From NCBI GenBank assembly GCA_002684755.1, contig NYVS01000011.1:11454-17716 (forward strand): a stretch of DNA of 6,263 nucleotides, given 5' to 3'. Below are positions 1 to 5,601 of the stretch, one piece after another. Position 1 is the first letter of the stretch. Each line of letters opens with the position of its first letter. Below the pieces are notes generated by a model that searched no databases, was not told the origin of the DNA, and was given only the letters and a program-made list of their open reading frames with translations. Source of the DNA: Phycisphaerae bacterium (lineage in GTDB: Bacteria; Planctomycetota; Phycisphaerae; Phycisphaerales; SM1A02). Made by a program: the position numbers and the translations under genes.

Positions 1-767
1 AGGGTGACCAGTTCGACGCAGTCGCGGACGAAGACGTCGCTCACGTGGACCTCGAGGACCCGTTCCATCGCCTGCGTCAGATCGCGGACGTGGTACGGAC
101 TCGACTCGTCGATCGCGTCGAACGCGGACATCGGCACCGCGCCGTCGCCCTGTCGCTTCAGTTTCAACTGGAGCCCGCGTCGCACCACCTCCGCCTCCTG
201 GTCGAAGGTCGGATAGTCCAGTCGATGCCGGAGCATGAACCGGTCGAGCTGGGCCTCCGGCAGTTCGAAGGTCCCCGCCTGCTCGACGGGGTTCTGCGTC
301 GCGATCACCAGGAACGGGGCGGGAAGATCGTGGGTGGTGTCGCCGATCGAGACCCGCCGTTCCTGCATCGCCTCCAGCAGCGCGGACTGCACCTTCGGCG
401 ACGCCCGGTTGATCTCGTCCGCGAGCAGCAGGTTCGTGAAGGCCGGACCCTTGTGGATCCTGAATCGACCGGATTCCGGATCGAGGATCTCCGAACCGAC
501 GATGTCCGAGGGAAGCAGGTCGATCGTGAACTGGATCCGCTTGAACTCGAGGTCGATCGCCCGCCCCACCGCCTGCACGAGCAGGGTCTTCGCGATGCCC
601 GGGACGCCTTCGAGAAGGAGATGACCACCGGTCAGCAGGGCGATGAGGATCCGCTCCACCACCACCTCCTGACCCACGACGGTGCGAGCGACGCTCGACG
701 AGACGGTGCGGGCGAAGGCCTCGCCGGCGGCGGTCGATGCGTCGGTGGTGGCGTTGGAATCGTTCAT
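1..767 (-). CDS. MoxR-family AAA+ ATPase, partial (C-terminus off the window)
   Basis: Reading the minus strand from ATG at 767 gives 255 codons open to the window edge; the family is usually about 320-340 residues, so roughly the last 70 are missing. Visible motifs are Walker A GVPGIAKT (residues 54-61), Walker B in NLLLADEINR (112-121), the sensor-1 segment ATQNP (156-160) and the MoxR hallmark ELPEAQLDRFM (168-178). The first part of the helical lid follows. MoxR proteins are cytoplasmic ATPases that act as chaperones or activators of protein complexes. They are commonly encoded just ahead of DUF58 and von Willebrand factor A proteins, which would lie to the left of base 1. The ATG lies 56 nt past the stop of the TlpA-like gene with only a weak ribosome-binding site, so read-through from that gene is likely. 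No other ATG, GTG or TTG is in frame in the gap. The family call is firm; the client is unknown. Confidence 0.93.
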   Translation of the reverse strand, partial: MNDSNATTDASTAAGEAFARTVSSSVARTVVGQEVVVERILIALLTGGHLLLEGVPGIAKTLLVQAVGRAIDLEFKRIQFTIDLLPSDIVGSEILDPESGRFRIHKGPAFTNLLLADEINRASPKVQSALLEAMQERRVSIGDTTHDLPAPFLVIATQNPVEQAGTFELPEAQLDRFMLRHRLDYPTFDQEAEVVRRGLQLKLKRQGDGAVPMSAFDAIDESSPYHVRDLTQAMERVLEVHVSDVFVRDCVELVT

Positions 768-823
768 TGCTTGAGGAGGCCCTTGCTGGTTCGGGGTTCG
801 TGCCGGAGGGATCGACGCGATGG

Positions 824-1927
824 TCAGGAATCGCCGGCGGGCGTTTCGATGGGTTCCGCGAGAAGTCGTCCGACCACCTCCGCGACGCGGGCATCTTCGA
901 TCCCCGCGGCCCGGACCCGACCGTTGCGGTCGATGACCACGGTGGTCGGCCAGCGACGGACGCCGTAGGTCGTCGCCAGTCGACCGAGCGGCGGCCCGGC
1001 CTCCTCCGGCGGAAGATCACGGGCGATCGGGAACGGGGGTCCGGCCTCGCCGAACATCGACCGCATCCGTTTCCAGTCCGCGAGGTGGTCGCAGACGCCG
1101 ACGAAGGCCACACCCTGCGGCGCCAGGCGCTCGGTCGTGCTGCGCCACGCCGGCATCTCGGTCCGGACCCGACGACTGATCGGGGAGACGAACCGAAGCA
1201 CCGTGACCCGGCCTTCCATCGCGTCGGGCTCGAGCGGCGTTCCGATCCACTCCTCCGCCTTGAATTCGGGCGCCGGTCGACCTTCGGTGCGGGCGAGCCC
1301 CGGCAGTCGTTTCGAACCGCCGACGTACCAGTCGATCGGGAACTCCGCCTTCCCCGAGGTGCCGCCCCCACCACCGCCCGGCTCGGCGAGCAACGTCTCC
1401 ACCACCGAGCCGACCTTGTCGGGCAGCAGTCCGGCGGCGCGCACCACGCCCTGACGGTCGATCACCACGTAGGTCGGCCAGAAGCCGAGGTTGTAGGCCT
1501 TGACGCTCGCGCCGTCCGCATCCCGGGCGACGGGATAGTTGATGCCCTTCTCGGACACCACGGCGTCCGCGGTATCCCAGCCGTTGCGGGAATCGTGCAC
1601 GCCGATGAAGGCGAGCCCGTCCTTCCCGTGCTTCTCGACGAGTTCGATGTTCTTCGGAATCGCCGCCATGCACGGCCCGCACCAGGTGGCCCAGAAGTCG
1701 ACGACCACCACCTTGCCGCGAAGATCCTCGAGCGAGGTCTCGTCGCCGATCCACGCATCGAGCGCGAGCGGTGGCGCGGCCTTCCCTTCGAGCGACTTCA
1801 GACCGGCGGGCCGGTCGGCCCCGGAGAAGAAGTGGTCGTCGGGGAAGTCCTGGGCGATGGACGGCGTGGTGATCACCACGACGATCGACACCATCAGGAG
1901 GAGCACGGCGGCATGGCGATTCTTCAA
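824..1927 (-). CDS. Secreted TlpA-like protein with two thioredoxin-fold domains, the second lacking its cysteines
   Basis: A 367-residue protein read from TTG at 1927. I chose this start because an AAGGAG Shine-Dalgarno sits 8 nt upstream and the first 25 residues form a clean signal peptide (KNR, a hydrophobic core, then SIA before Q26). The open frame continues upstream to 2050, but that would overlap modC and bury the signal. Domain 1 (about 48-182) is a TlpA/AhpC-TSA-type thioredoxin fold with active site WCGPC (82-86) and the cis-Pro loop GFWPTYVVID (148-157). A six-glycine linker (184-189) leads to domain 2 (about 212-359). Domain 2 keeps the cis-Pro loop RRWPTTVVID (324-333) but reads SRRV (251-254) where CxxC should be. 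Domain 1 should do thiol-disulfide exchange outside the cytoplasmic membrane; domain 2 is presumably structural or binds a partner. The substrate is unknown. The gene lies between modC and moxR on the same strand. Confidence 0.88.
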   Translation of the reverse strand: MKNRHAAVLLLMVSIVVVITTPSIAQDFPDDHFFSGADRPAGLKSLEGKAAPPLALDAWIGDETSLEDLRGKVVVVDFWATWCGPCMAAIPKNIELVEKHGKDGLAFIGVHDSRNGWDTADAVVSEKGINYPVARDADGASVKAYNLGFWPTYVVIDRQGVVRAAGLLPDKVGSVVETLLAEPGGGGGGTSGKAEFPIDWYVGGSKRLPGLARTEGRPAPEFKAEEWIGTPLEPDAMEGRVTVLRFVSPISRRVRTEMPAWRSTTERLAPQGVAFVGVCDHLADWKRMRSMFGEAGPPFPIARDLPPEEAGPPLGRLATTYGVRRWPTTVVIDRNGRVRAAGIEDARVAEVVGRLLAEPIETPAGDS

Positions 1928-1934
1928 GTGGGGA

Positions 1935-1940
1935 CTCCTT
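1935..1940 (-). promoter_or_regulatory. Strong Shine-Dalgarno that fixes the TTG start of the TlpA-like gene
   Basis: The minus strand reads AAGGAG here, followed by TCCCCAC and then TTG at 1927. Spacing from GGAG to the start codon is 7 nt, close to ideal. It is the best ribosome-binding site on the minus strand in this window and decides the start, because no ATG lies nearby in frame. Confidence 0.75.
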
Positions 1941-1950
1941 GCGACCTCCG

Positions 1951-1956
1951 AGTATA
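1951..1956 (-). promoter_or_regulatory. Candidate -10 box ahead of the TlpA-like gene
   Basis: The minus strand carries TATACT, five of six matches to the sigma-70 -10 consensus, in an otherwise very GC-rich 86-nt gap after modC. Transcription would begin near 1944, giving a leader of about 17 nt that still holds the Shine-Dalgarno. No TTGACA-like -35 lies at the right distance, so this is a weak call. It would let the gene be expressed apart from modABC. Confidence 0.3.
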
Positions 1957-2013
1957 CGGCCCAGACCTCGTCGTCCCGCGCCGCGAACCCGGGATCGCCG
2001 GCCCCGAGACGAC

Positions 2014-3066
2014 TCAACGCACCCGGATCGCCTGCCGCTTGAGCAGGCACACGATCGGCCGACCGACCTCGATTCCGAGCGCGGCGAGACTTTCCCGACC
2101 GATCTCCGCCGCGAGCGTCGGACCGTCGGTGCCGAGGCGGACTTCGACGAAGACGCCGGCTCCGTCGTCGGTCCAGCGCGTCACCACGCCCTCGATCTGA
2201 TTGCCGATGCTCGTGCCTTCCACCCGATGGCGTGCGAGGGCGACGTCCGCCGGATCGAATTCCAGGATGATCGCCTCATCCGGCCCTCGATCCGACCCGG
2301 GAGTGACGAACTCGATCGCCGTGTCGGGGATCTTCACCACCCCGACGGCTTCGGTCGTCCGACCCTGAAGTCGATTGACCACGCCGCGGCGACGAAGGGT
2401 CGGGAGCACCGTCGCATCCTGGATCAGATCTGGATACCGCCCCTGCCCGACCACGCGTCCGTCATCGACCACGAGCAGTTCCTCGGTGAGCTGGAGCAGA
2501 TCGCCGAGACGATGACTCACCTGGATCATCGGTCGCCCGGTCCGATCCCGAAGGCGTTCGAGGTGTCCGAGGATCTCCGCCCGGAGCCGTCCGTCGAGCG
2601 ACGCCGTCGGCTCGTCGAGGAGCACCAGGTCGGGCCTGACCAGCAGGGCGCGACCGACCGCCACCCGCTGCCGTTCGCCCCCGGAGAGGTCGGCGACGTT
2701 TCGATCGAGGAGCGGACCGAGCTCGAGCAGGCCGATCAGATCGTCCGGATCACCCCCGCGAGCCCTCGGTCCGTACCGGAGGTTCCCCGCCACCGTGAGG
2801 TGCGGAAGCAGTCGGAGCTCCTGGAAGACCATGCCGATGCGACGCCGATCGACCCGGACGTCGATCCCCTCCGCGGCGTCGAACAGGGTCCGGCCGTCGA
2901 TTCGGACGACGCCCCGGTCCGGCCGGATCAGCCCCGCGATGATCGCGAGGATCGTCGACTTCCCGGCGCCGGACGGTCCGAAGATCCCGAGCGTCGTCGC
3001 CGAGGTCGTGAATGCGACCTCGAGGCGGAAGCCCGGCCGTTCCAGCGTGACGTCCACCTCGATCAT
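2014..3066 (-). CDS. modC: Molybdate ABC transporter ATP-binding protein ModC
   Basis: A 350-residue ABC ATPase, close in length to the 352 residues of E. coli ModC. Walker A is GPSGAGKST (30-38), the Q-loop glutamine lies in VFQE (80-83), the signature is LSGGERQRV (127-135), Walker B and D-loop are LLDEPTASLD (149-158), and the switch histidine is H185 in VSH. After about residue 284 comes a C-terminal TOBE/Mop-type domain (GTSIGNQIEGVV through KRQAIRV), the oxyanion-binding regulatory domain that separates ModC from most other importers. It powers molybdate import by ModB at the cytoplasmic face. Its ATG overlaps the modB stop by ATGA (3063-3066), and a GGAGGGG ribosome-binding site lies at 3071-3077 inside modB. 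Tungstate or sulfate use cannot be excluded from this subunit alone, but the ModA and ModB neighbours favour molybdate. Confidence 0.93.
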   Translation of the reverse strand: MIEVDVTLERPGFRLEVAFTTSATTLGIFGPSGAGKSTILAIIAGLIRPDRGVVRIDGRTLFDAAEGIDVRVDRRRIGMVFQELRLLPHLTVAGNLRYGPRARGGDPDDLIGLLELGPLLDRNVADLSGGERQRVAVGRALLVRPDLVLLDEPTASLDGRLRAEILGHLERLRDRTGRPMIQVSHRLGDLLQLTEELLVVDDGRVVGQGRYPDLIQDATVLPTLRRRGVVNRLQGRTTEAVGVVKIPDTAIEFVTPGSDRGPDEAIILEFDPADVALARHRVEGTSIGNQIEGVVTRWTDDGAGVFVEVRLGTDGPTLAAEIGRESLAALGIEVGRPIVCLLKRQAIRVR

Positions 3067-3758
3067 GATGCCCCTCCGGACCGTCGCACGAGACGTCGGG
3101 AAAGAAGCTCCGACACCAGCAGCGCGAGGAACGAGACGATGACCGCGATCACCACGAGCCGCATCGCGGACGCGTCGCCGCCCGGCGTCTGAACGTCGCT
3201 GAAGATCGCGAGCGGAATCGTGCGCGTCACGCCCTCGATGTTGCCGGCGACCATGATCGTGGCGCCGAACTCACCGAGACTCCGGGCGAAGGCCAGCACC
3301 GTTCCCGCGAGGATTCCGGGCAACGCCAGCGGAAGGGTGACGGTGAGGAGGACCCGCAGCGGACCGGCCCCGAGCGTGGCGGCGGCCGCCTCCAGCCGCG
3401 GATCGGTCGCCTCGATCGCGAGCCTGACCGCCCGCACCAGAAGGGGGAATCCCATCACCGTCGAGGCGATCGCCGCCGCCTTCCAGGTGAACGCGAGATC
3501 CAGCCCGAAGTGTTCGTACAACCAGCCGCCGAGCCAGCCCCGACGTCCGACCGACCGCAGCAGCAGGTAGCCGACGACGACCGGCGGCAGCACCAGCGGC
3601 AGGTGAATCAGGGCATCCAGCAGCGATCGGCCGGGGAATCGACGCCGCGCGAGCAGCCAGCCACACGCGATGCCGGGCAGCAGCATCGCGAGGACCGCGA
3701 CCCCCGCGACCTTGAGCGAGAGCAGGACCGCGGACCATTCCTCGGTCGTGAGCATCAT
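3063..3758 (-). CDS. modB: Molybdate ABC transporter permease ModB
   Basis: A 231-residue inner-membrane permease of normal ModB length. I see five hydrophobic segments, at about residues 11-36, 46-67, 93-111, 136-157 and 200-221. The EAA coupling loop that docks on the ATPase spans about 123-148 (EAAAATLGAG, then LPLALPG). The motifs LPLVLPPVVVGYLLL (53-67) and RSLGEFGATIMVAGN (159-173) are characteristic of ModB/CysT-type permeases, and the second is particularly ModB-like. The start ATG at 3758 overlaps the modA stop by ATGA; a second ATG follows directly. The end overlaps the modC start in the same way, so the subunits are translationally coupled. It forms the membrane channel through which oxyanion delivered by ModA enters the cell. 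Confidence 0.94.
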   Translation of the reverse strand: MMLTTEEWSAVLLSLKVAGVAVLAMLLPGIACGWLLARRRFPGRSLLDALIHLPLVLPPVVVGYLLLRSVGRRGWLGGWLYEHFGLDLAFTWKAAAIASTVMGFPLLVRAVRLAIEATDPRLEAAAATLGAGPLRVLLTVTLPLALPGILAGTVLAFARSLGEFGATIMVAGNIEGVTRTIPLAIFSDVQTPGGDASAMRLVVIAVIVSFLALLVSELLSRRLVRRSGGAS

Positions 3759-4582
3759 CGCGTCTCGACCTTCGGAACGGGCCTCATCGTGAATCCGCGA
3801 CGACGCAGCACGTCCCGGAAATCGGGATTCCAGAGACGCTCGACGAAGTCCAGAACCTCCGGACGATCATCCAGTCGAACCACCGGATACACGATCGGAT
3901 CGTGAAGGTCCGAAGGGATCGTGGCGAGTGTTCCGAGCCCGGTCGACGCGGCGACGTCGGTCTCGTAGACCACGCCGGCGTCCGCCTCGCCGAGCTCGAC
4001 CAGCCGAAGCGCGGCGCGAACGTCGGCGGTCGGAACGAGACGGGGCTCGAGCGACGTCCACCAACCCATCGATTCCAGCGACTGTCGCGCGTATCGACCG
4101 GCGGGCACATGCGCCGGGTCCGCGATCGCCAGTCTGGACCAGTCTTCAGGCGGTGCCGGAACCCCGAGATCGATCGAATCATCCGCTTCCGACCCACCCA
4201 CCAGCACGAGGCGGTTGCCCGCGAGATCACCGACGTCCACGGCGCCCGGATGTCCGGCGAGGACCGCTTCGGCCCAGGCTCGATCCGCGGCGATGAACAC
4301 ATCGGCACGCGCCCCGGCGAGCACCTGTCTCCCGATCGTGGAGGTGCCCGCGACATGCACGCGGACTTCGACCCCCGAGGTCGCCTCGAAGTCCTCCGCC
4401 GCTCGCTCGACGATCTCGCCGAGACTCGAGGCGGCGAACACCAGGATCGGCGGTTCAGGCTTCCCCGCTTCGGGCGCGAGCCGCTCGCAGGCGAGGACCA
4501 GCGACAGCGGGGCGAGCAGCAGCCACCATCCGCGTGAGAATGCCGAAAAACAGGGGGAGGATGCCGAACGGGCTGCTTCCAT
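3755..4582 (-). CDS. modA: Molybdate-binding lipoprotein ModA (ABC transporter substrate-binding protein)
   Basis: A 275-residue substrate-binding protein with a lipoprotein signal: an N-terminal basic stretch, a hydrophobic core at residues 19-31 and lipobox VLAC with the lipidated cysteine at C32. Family motifs are VFAASSLGEIVE (48-59), the AGTSTIGRQVLAGARADVFI segment, and DAGVVYETD toward the C-terminus. In E. coli ModA the ligands include serines in the first two of these regions and a tyrosine in the last, and equivalents are visible here. It should capture molybdate (or tungstate) outside the membrane and deliver it to ModB. I chose ATG at 4582 because it gives a compact lipoprotein signal. 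An in-frame GTG at 4630 would add 16 residues that do not look like a signal peptide. No good Shine-Dalgarno precedes either start. Molybdate versus tungstate cannot be settled by eye. Confidence 0.92.
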   Translation of the reverse strand: MEAARSASSPCFSAFSRGWWLLLAPLSLVLACERLAPEAGKPEPPILVFAASSLGEIVERAAEDFEATSGVEVRVHVAGTSTIGRQVLAGARADVFIAADRAWAEAVLAGHPGAVDVGDLAGNRLVLVGGSEADDSIDLGVPAPPEDWSRLAIADPAHVPAGRYARQSLESMGWWTSLEPRLVPTADVRAALRLVELGEADAGVVYETDVAASTGLGTLATIPSDLHDPIVYPVVRLDDRPEVLDFVERLWNPDFRDVLRRRGFTMRPVPKVETR

Positions 4583-4824
4583 GTTGCAAGTATCGACTAT
4601 TGAGGGATTTGAGGTTTTCCCCGACGCCACGCCGGTCGTCCACCACGGCGATGCACGAGATCCATTCCCGATGAATCCGACGATTTCATTGGTATGTCGG
4701 GGCTCGATTGCTTAATTTCTGCTCTTCAGGAGAGGGCGTGGGAAAGGGTCTCCGCCATCTCATTTCGTTGACCTGCCGTTGTGATCTCCGGATCGCCATG
4801 GCCAATTTGTATCAGGAGATTGAC
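4583..4824. other. Divergent intergenic region between modA and the PEP-CTERM-like gene
   Basis: This 242-nt stretch is visibly richer in A and T than the flanking genes and must hold the promoters of both divergent units. On the modA side I see no convincing -35/-10 pair and no inverted repeat resembling the CGTTATAT-type ModE operator of proteobacteria. On the plus side there is one weak promoter candidate (4689-4716). An 8-nt direct repeat TCAGGAGA occurs at 4726-4733 and 4812-4819; the second copy is the ribosome-binding site of the downstream gene. I see no RNA gene or recognisable riboswitch. Confidence 0.5.
4689..4716 (+). promoter_or_regulatory. Weak sigma-70-like promoter candidate for the PEP-CTERM-like gene
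   Basis: TTGGTA (4689-4694) and CTTAAT (4711-4716) each match four of six consensus bases and are separated by 16 nt, inside the more AT-rich part of the intergenic region. Transcription would start near 4723 and give a leader of about 100 nt. Two partial matches of this quality can arise by chance. Confidence 0.22.
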
Positions 4825-5436
4825 ATGAACAAGTTCCTCATCGCGAGTTCCGTGCTCGCCGTCGCCGGCGGCGCCTCCGCCGACATCGTCTACAGCGGCG
4901 ACCTCGGTCTCACCGTGAATTCCGGCGACACCGCGATCGACGTGTCCATCGGTGACAACATGTGGCAGTTCGGGATCGTGCTCGGCGGCCCGCTGGACTA
5001 CACCTACGTCACCGCGCTCAACGAAGGCGCCGGCCTCTTCGTTCCGATCGCGAGCGAGTCCGAAGCCCGCAACTTCGCCGCCGGCGACAACATCGGAACC
5101 ATCACGTCCGTGCTCAACATGTTCCCGCTCGGCCCCGGCGACGAGAACATCAACCTGAACATGCACGACTACATCAGCGGCGAAGGCACCTTCGACGCCT
5201 CCGGAACCGGCTACGTCGGCTTCGGCTTCGGTAGCGGCATCAACTTCAACTACGGCTGGATGCAGTTCACCCTCGACGTGGACGAGAACTCCATGAGTCA
5301 CTCGATCACCCTCGTCGACTTCGCCTACAACGACGAAATCACCGGCTCGATCGAAGTCGGTGCCATCCCGGCACCGGGTGCGATCGCCCTGCTCTCGATC
5401 GCCGGCCTCGCCGGTCGTCGTCGACGTCAGGGCTGA
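4825..5436 (+). CDS. Small secreted protein with a PEP-CTERM-like (PAP-type) sorting tail
   Basis: A 203-residue protein starting at ATG 4825, with an AGGAG ribosome-binding site at 4814-4818, 6 nt upstream. Residues 1-19 (MNKFLIASSVLAVAGGASA) are a signal peptide. The tail is I181-PAP-G, a hydrophobic stretch (about 185-197) and RRRR (198-201). This is the layout of PEP-CTERM sorting signals, which exosortase systems recognise, with PAP in place of PEP as is common in Phycisphaerae. The body is rich in Gly, Asn and Asp, contains no cysteine, and ends in a YVGFGFGSG...YGWMQFTLD...ITLVDFAYN pattern that recurs in extracellular beta-rich PEP-CTERM proteins. It is probably exported and anchored or processed at the cell surface; no enzymatic motif is visible. 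Codons are strongly biased to AAC, TTC, ATC and GGC, which suggests high expression. The frame is open upstream to 4708, but the signal peptide and ribosome-binding site argue for 4825. Confidence 0.87.
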   Translation: MNKFLIASSVLAVAGGASADIVYSGDLGLTVNSGDTAIDVSIGDNMWQFGIVLGGPLDYTYVTALNEGAGLFVPIASESEARNFAAGDNIGTITSVLNMFPLGPGDENINLNMHDYISGEGTFDASGTGYVGFGFGSGINFNYGWMQFTLDVDENSMSHSITLVDFAYNDEITGSIEVGAIPAPGAIALLSIAGLAGRRRRQG

Positions 5437-5450
5437 TCGCTTCGCGATCA
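5434..5450 (+). repeat. Perfect inverted repeat overlapping the stop codon
   Basis: TGATCGC (5434-5440) and GCGATCA (5444-5450) pair perfectly over 7 bp around a TTC loop. The stem begins with the TGA stop of the PEP-CTERM-like gene. No T-tract follows, so it is not a terminator by itself; it could stabilise the mRNA 3' end or be chance. Confidence 0.5.
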
Positions 5451-5473
5451 CGCCGATGACTCGGATCAAACAC

Positions 5474-5508
5474 GCCCCTCGTCCGCCATGTCGGACGGGG
5501 GGCTTTCT
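5474..5508 (+). terminator. Rho-independent terminator of the PEP-CTERM-like gene
   Basis: A 12-bp stem pairs GCCCCTCGTCCG (5474-5485) with CGGACGGGGGGC (5492-5503), with one G-U pair and a 6-nt loop, followed by TTTCT. It begins 37 nt after the stop codon, as expected for the end of this single-gene transcript. Confidence 0.8.
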
Positions 5509-5536
5509 CGTGGACCGTCCTGTTCGCCCACCTCTA

Positions 5537-5577
5537 ACAAGAAAGGCCGGGCGATCCGCGAGGGATCGCCCGGCCTT
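5537..5577 (-). terminator. Rho-independent terminator of the DUF1254/DUF1214 gene
   Basis: A perfect 15-bp stem pairs AAGGCCGGGCGATCC (5543-5557) with GGATCGCCCGGCCTT (5563-5577) around a 5-nt loop. On the minus strand the stem is followed by TCTTGTTAG, the T-rich side, and it lies 24 nt past the stop codon of the minus-strand gene. On the plus strand the tail is only TTCGTTCGG, so termination there would be weaker, although the hairpin may also catch plus-strand read-through. Confidence 0.75.
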
Positions 5578-5601
5578 CGTTCGGTCGGGATCGAACTCGC
5601 T

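Noticed and set aside
45..968. Plus-strand open frame of 307 codons over the MoxR region
   Set aside because: The minus strand encodes an unmistakable MoxR ATPase here with all the AAA+ motifs; the plus frame is its shadow.
1965..2013. GC-rich inverted repeat (GTCGTC/GACGAC) after modC as a terminator
   Set aside because: Pairing is interrupted and no T-tract follows on the minus strand; it is probably chance in GC-rich sequence.
737..2200. Long plus-strand open frame (487 codons), and another at 1939-3192
   Set aside because: Both lie antisense to clearly recognisable genes (TlpA-like, modC). Their translations are Arg/Pro/Asp-rich and low in complexity, as expected for shadow frames in high-GC DNA.
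4455..4646. Minus-strand frame of 63 codons over the modA signal peptide
   Set aside because: It is out of frame with modA, overlaps its N-terminus and shows no family motif.
4726..5469. Minus-strand open frame of 247 codons opposite the PEP-CTERM-like gene
   Set aside because: The plus strand has a signal peptide, ribosome-binding site, sorting tail and terminator. The minus translation is a Val/Glu/Asp/Gly-rich mirror of biased codons.
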